This document shows, piece by piece, positions 6,989 to 7,889 of a DNA stretch of 7,889 bases. A model generated the notes under the pieces. That model worked only from the letters and a program-made list of their open reading frames with translations, did no database searches and was not told the DNA's origin. Source of the stretch: an uncultured Prevotellaceae bacterium (GTDB lineage: Bacteria; Bacteroidota; Bacteroidia; Bacteroidales; Bacteroidaceae); NCBI GenBank assembly GCA_946644025.1, contig CAMPCG010000129.1:1-7889 (forward strand). The letters run 5' to 3'. Both the position numbers and the translations under genes were made by a program. Each line of letters begins with the position of its first letter. Within the stretch, counting starts at the first letter, position 1.

Positions 6989-7050
6989 CCCCACGCCCAC
7001 TACAACACCCACAATACCCACAATACCCACTTCCCCCACAACACCCACTC
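6989..7050 (+). repeat. C-rich, G-free 9-base iteration between hutU and hutH
   Basis: The 75-base gap between the hutU stop and the hutH ATG is made of imperfect copies of acccacaat, with two exact units at 7007-7015 and 7016-7024 and variants such as cccccacaac and acccactc around them. No G occurs on the plus strand from 6996 to the ATG. The RNA would be unstructured and cytosine-rich, a composition like that of Rho-loading sites. The final accttaaaaa before the ATG is the A-rich start context common in Bacteroidetes and contains no Shine-Dalgarno sequence. Confidence 0.6.
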
Positions 7051-7060
7051 ACCTTAAAAA

Positions 7061-7889
7061 ATGCCTACACATTTTATTTCTTCCGACCATCTGACCATCG
7101 AGCGTATCGGCGAGATTGTCTATGGCGGCTACAAGCTTGAACTTTCAGAGGATGCGAAGCAGCGCATCCGCAAATGCAGAAACTATCTTGACAAGAAGAT
7201 AGGATATGGCAACGCGCCCATCTACGGCGTGACGACGGGCTTCGGCTCGCTGTGCAATGTCTCCATAGGCCGCGACCAGCTGTCGCAGCTGCAGGTGAAC
7301 CTCATCAAGAGCCATGCCTGCGGAACGGGCGAGCGTGTGCCCAACGACATTGTGAAGATGATGCTCTTCCTCAAGATTCAGTCACTCTCCTACGGCTACA
7401 GCGGCTGCAAGATGGACACCGTGCAGCGGCTGGTGCAGTTCTTCAACAACGATGTTTACCCCGTAGTTTACCGGCAAGGCTCTTTGGGAGCCTCGGGCGA
7501 CCTGGTGCCACTGGCTCATCTGTGCTTGCCGCTCATCGGACTGGGCGAGGTGGAGTATCAGGGCAAGACCATCAGCGGCGAGGAGCTGTGCCGCAAGAAA
7601 CGCTGGAAGCCCATCGAACTGGGTTCGAAGGAAGGTCTGGCCCTGCTCAACGGTACGCAGAACATGAGTGCCTTCGCCGTGTGGAGCCTGCTTGAGGCAC
7701 AGCGGCTGAGCGACTGGGCAGATACGATAGCAGCCATGAGTCTCGATGCCTTCGACGGCCGTATAGAACCGTTTACCCACGCCGTACATGCCGTCCGACC
7801 GCATCTCGGACAGATAGAAACGGCCAAGCGCATGAGGGAGATGCTGGAGGGCAGTCAGATCATTACTGGCATCAAAGCCCACGTGCAAG
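7061..7889 (+). CDS. hutH: Histidine ammonia-lyase, N-terminal 276 residues
   Basis: This enzyme opens the Hut pathway by removing ammonia from L-histidine to give trans-urocanate. The frame is open from ATG 7061 to the right edge, so roughly the last 220 residues of a protein normally about 500 long are outside the window. The Ala-Ser-Gly triad that cyclises to the electrophilic MIO cofactor is present at 144-146 within GSLGASGDLVPLAH (140-153). Other active-site landmarks are YGVTTGFG (55-62, Tyr55 matching the catalytic Tyr53 of the Pseudomonas enzyme), SHACGTG (84-90, His85) and LLNGTQ (196-201, Asn198). The ATG was chosen because MPTHFISSDHLTIERIGEIV is a normal HAL N-terminus and nothing upstream continues the frame sensibly. 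It follows hutU by 75 bases on the same strand and is probably in the same operon, although the C-rich spacer could reduce read-through. Phenylalanine or tyrosine lyase activity is possible in this superfamily but unlikely given the hutU and ftcD neighbours. Confidence 0.94.
   Translation, partial: MPTHFISSDHLTIERIGEIVYGGYKLELSEDAKQRIRKCRNYLDKKIGYGNAPIYGVTTGFGSLCNVSIGRDQLSQLQVNLIKSHACGTGERVPNDIVKMMLFLKIQSLSYGYSGCKMDTVQRLVQFFNNDVYPVVYRQGSLGASGDLVPLAHLCLPLIGLGEVEYQGKTISGEELCRKKRWKPIELGSKEGLALLNGTQNMSAFAVWSLLEAQRLSDWADTIAAMSLDAFDGRIEPFTHAVHAVRPHLGQIETAKRMREMLEGSQIITGIKAHVQ

Overview
The window looks like chromosomal DNA from a member of the Bacteroidales, most likely a GC-rich Prevotella-like gut, oral or rumen bacterium. 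Three things point there: TAnnTTTG-type -7 promoter boxes, AT-rich start regions without Shine-Dalgarno sequences, and a histidine-utilisation (Hut) cluster that uses the long, UROC1-like urocanase and the tetrahydrofolate-dependent formiminotransferase route. This placement is inferred from sequence character and protein style, not from a search.

Layout. At the left edge (about 1-478, minus strand) is the start of a secreted phytase-like (PF13449-type) protein that runs out of the window. A divergent intergenic region (about 479-694) holds a good minus-strand promoter, an AT-rich degenerate repeat and a -7 box for the plus-strand gene. Next is a complete, secreted family 3 glycoside hydrolase (695-2953). 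The 163-base gap after it is mostly one GC-rich imperfect palindrome. Three histidine-degradation genes follow on the plus strand: a fused formiminotransferase-cyclodeaminase (3117-4832), urocanate hydratase hutU (4835-6985) and the first 276 codons of histidine ammonia-lyase hutH (7061 to the right edge). HutH converts histidine to urocanate and HutU converts urocanate to imidazolonepropionate. The fused enzyme then moves the formimino group of formiminoglutamate onto tetrahydrofolate and releases ammonia. The remaining step, imidazolonepropionase (HutI), is not in the window and may lie beyond the right edge.

The most unusual observation is that the palindromic element between the glycoside hydrolase and the hut genes occurs a second time, in the same orientation and about 94% identical, inside the urocanase reading frame. 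There it is translated in frame and adds a Pro/Ala/Gly/Ser-rich stretch of roughly 40-50 residues between two conserved blocks, while all downstream urocanase motifs stay intact. This resembles the in-frame palindromic elements of Rickettsia (RPE) in behaviour, though not in sequence. It brings C7 and G6 tracts into an essential catabolic gene. The hutU-hutH gap holds a different repeat, a G-free, C-rich 9-base iteration that resembles a Rho-loading region.
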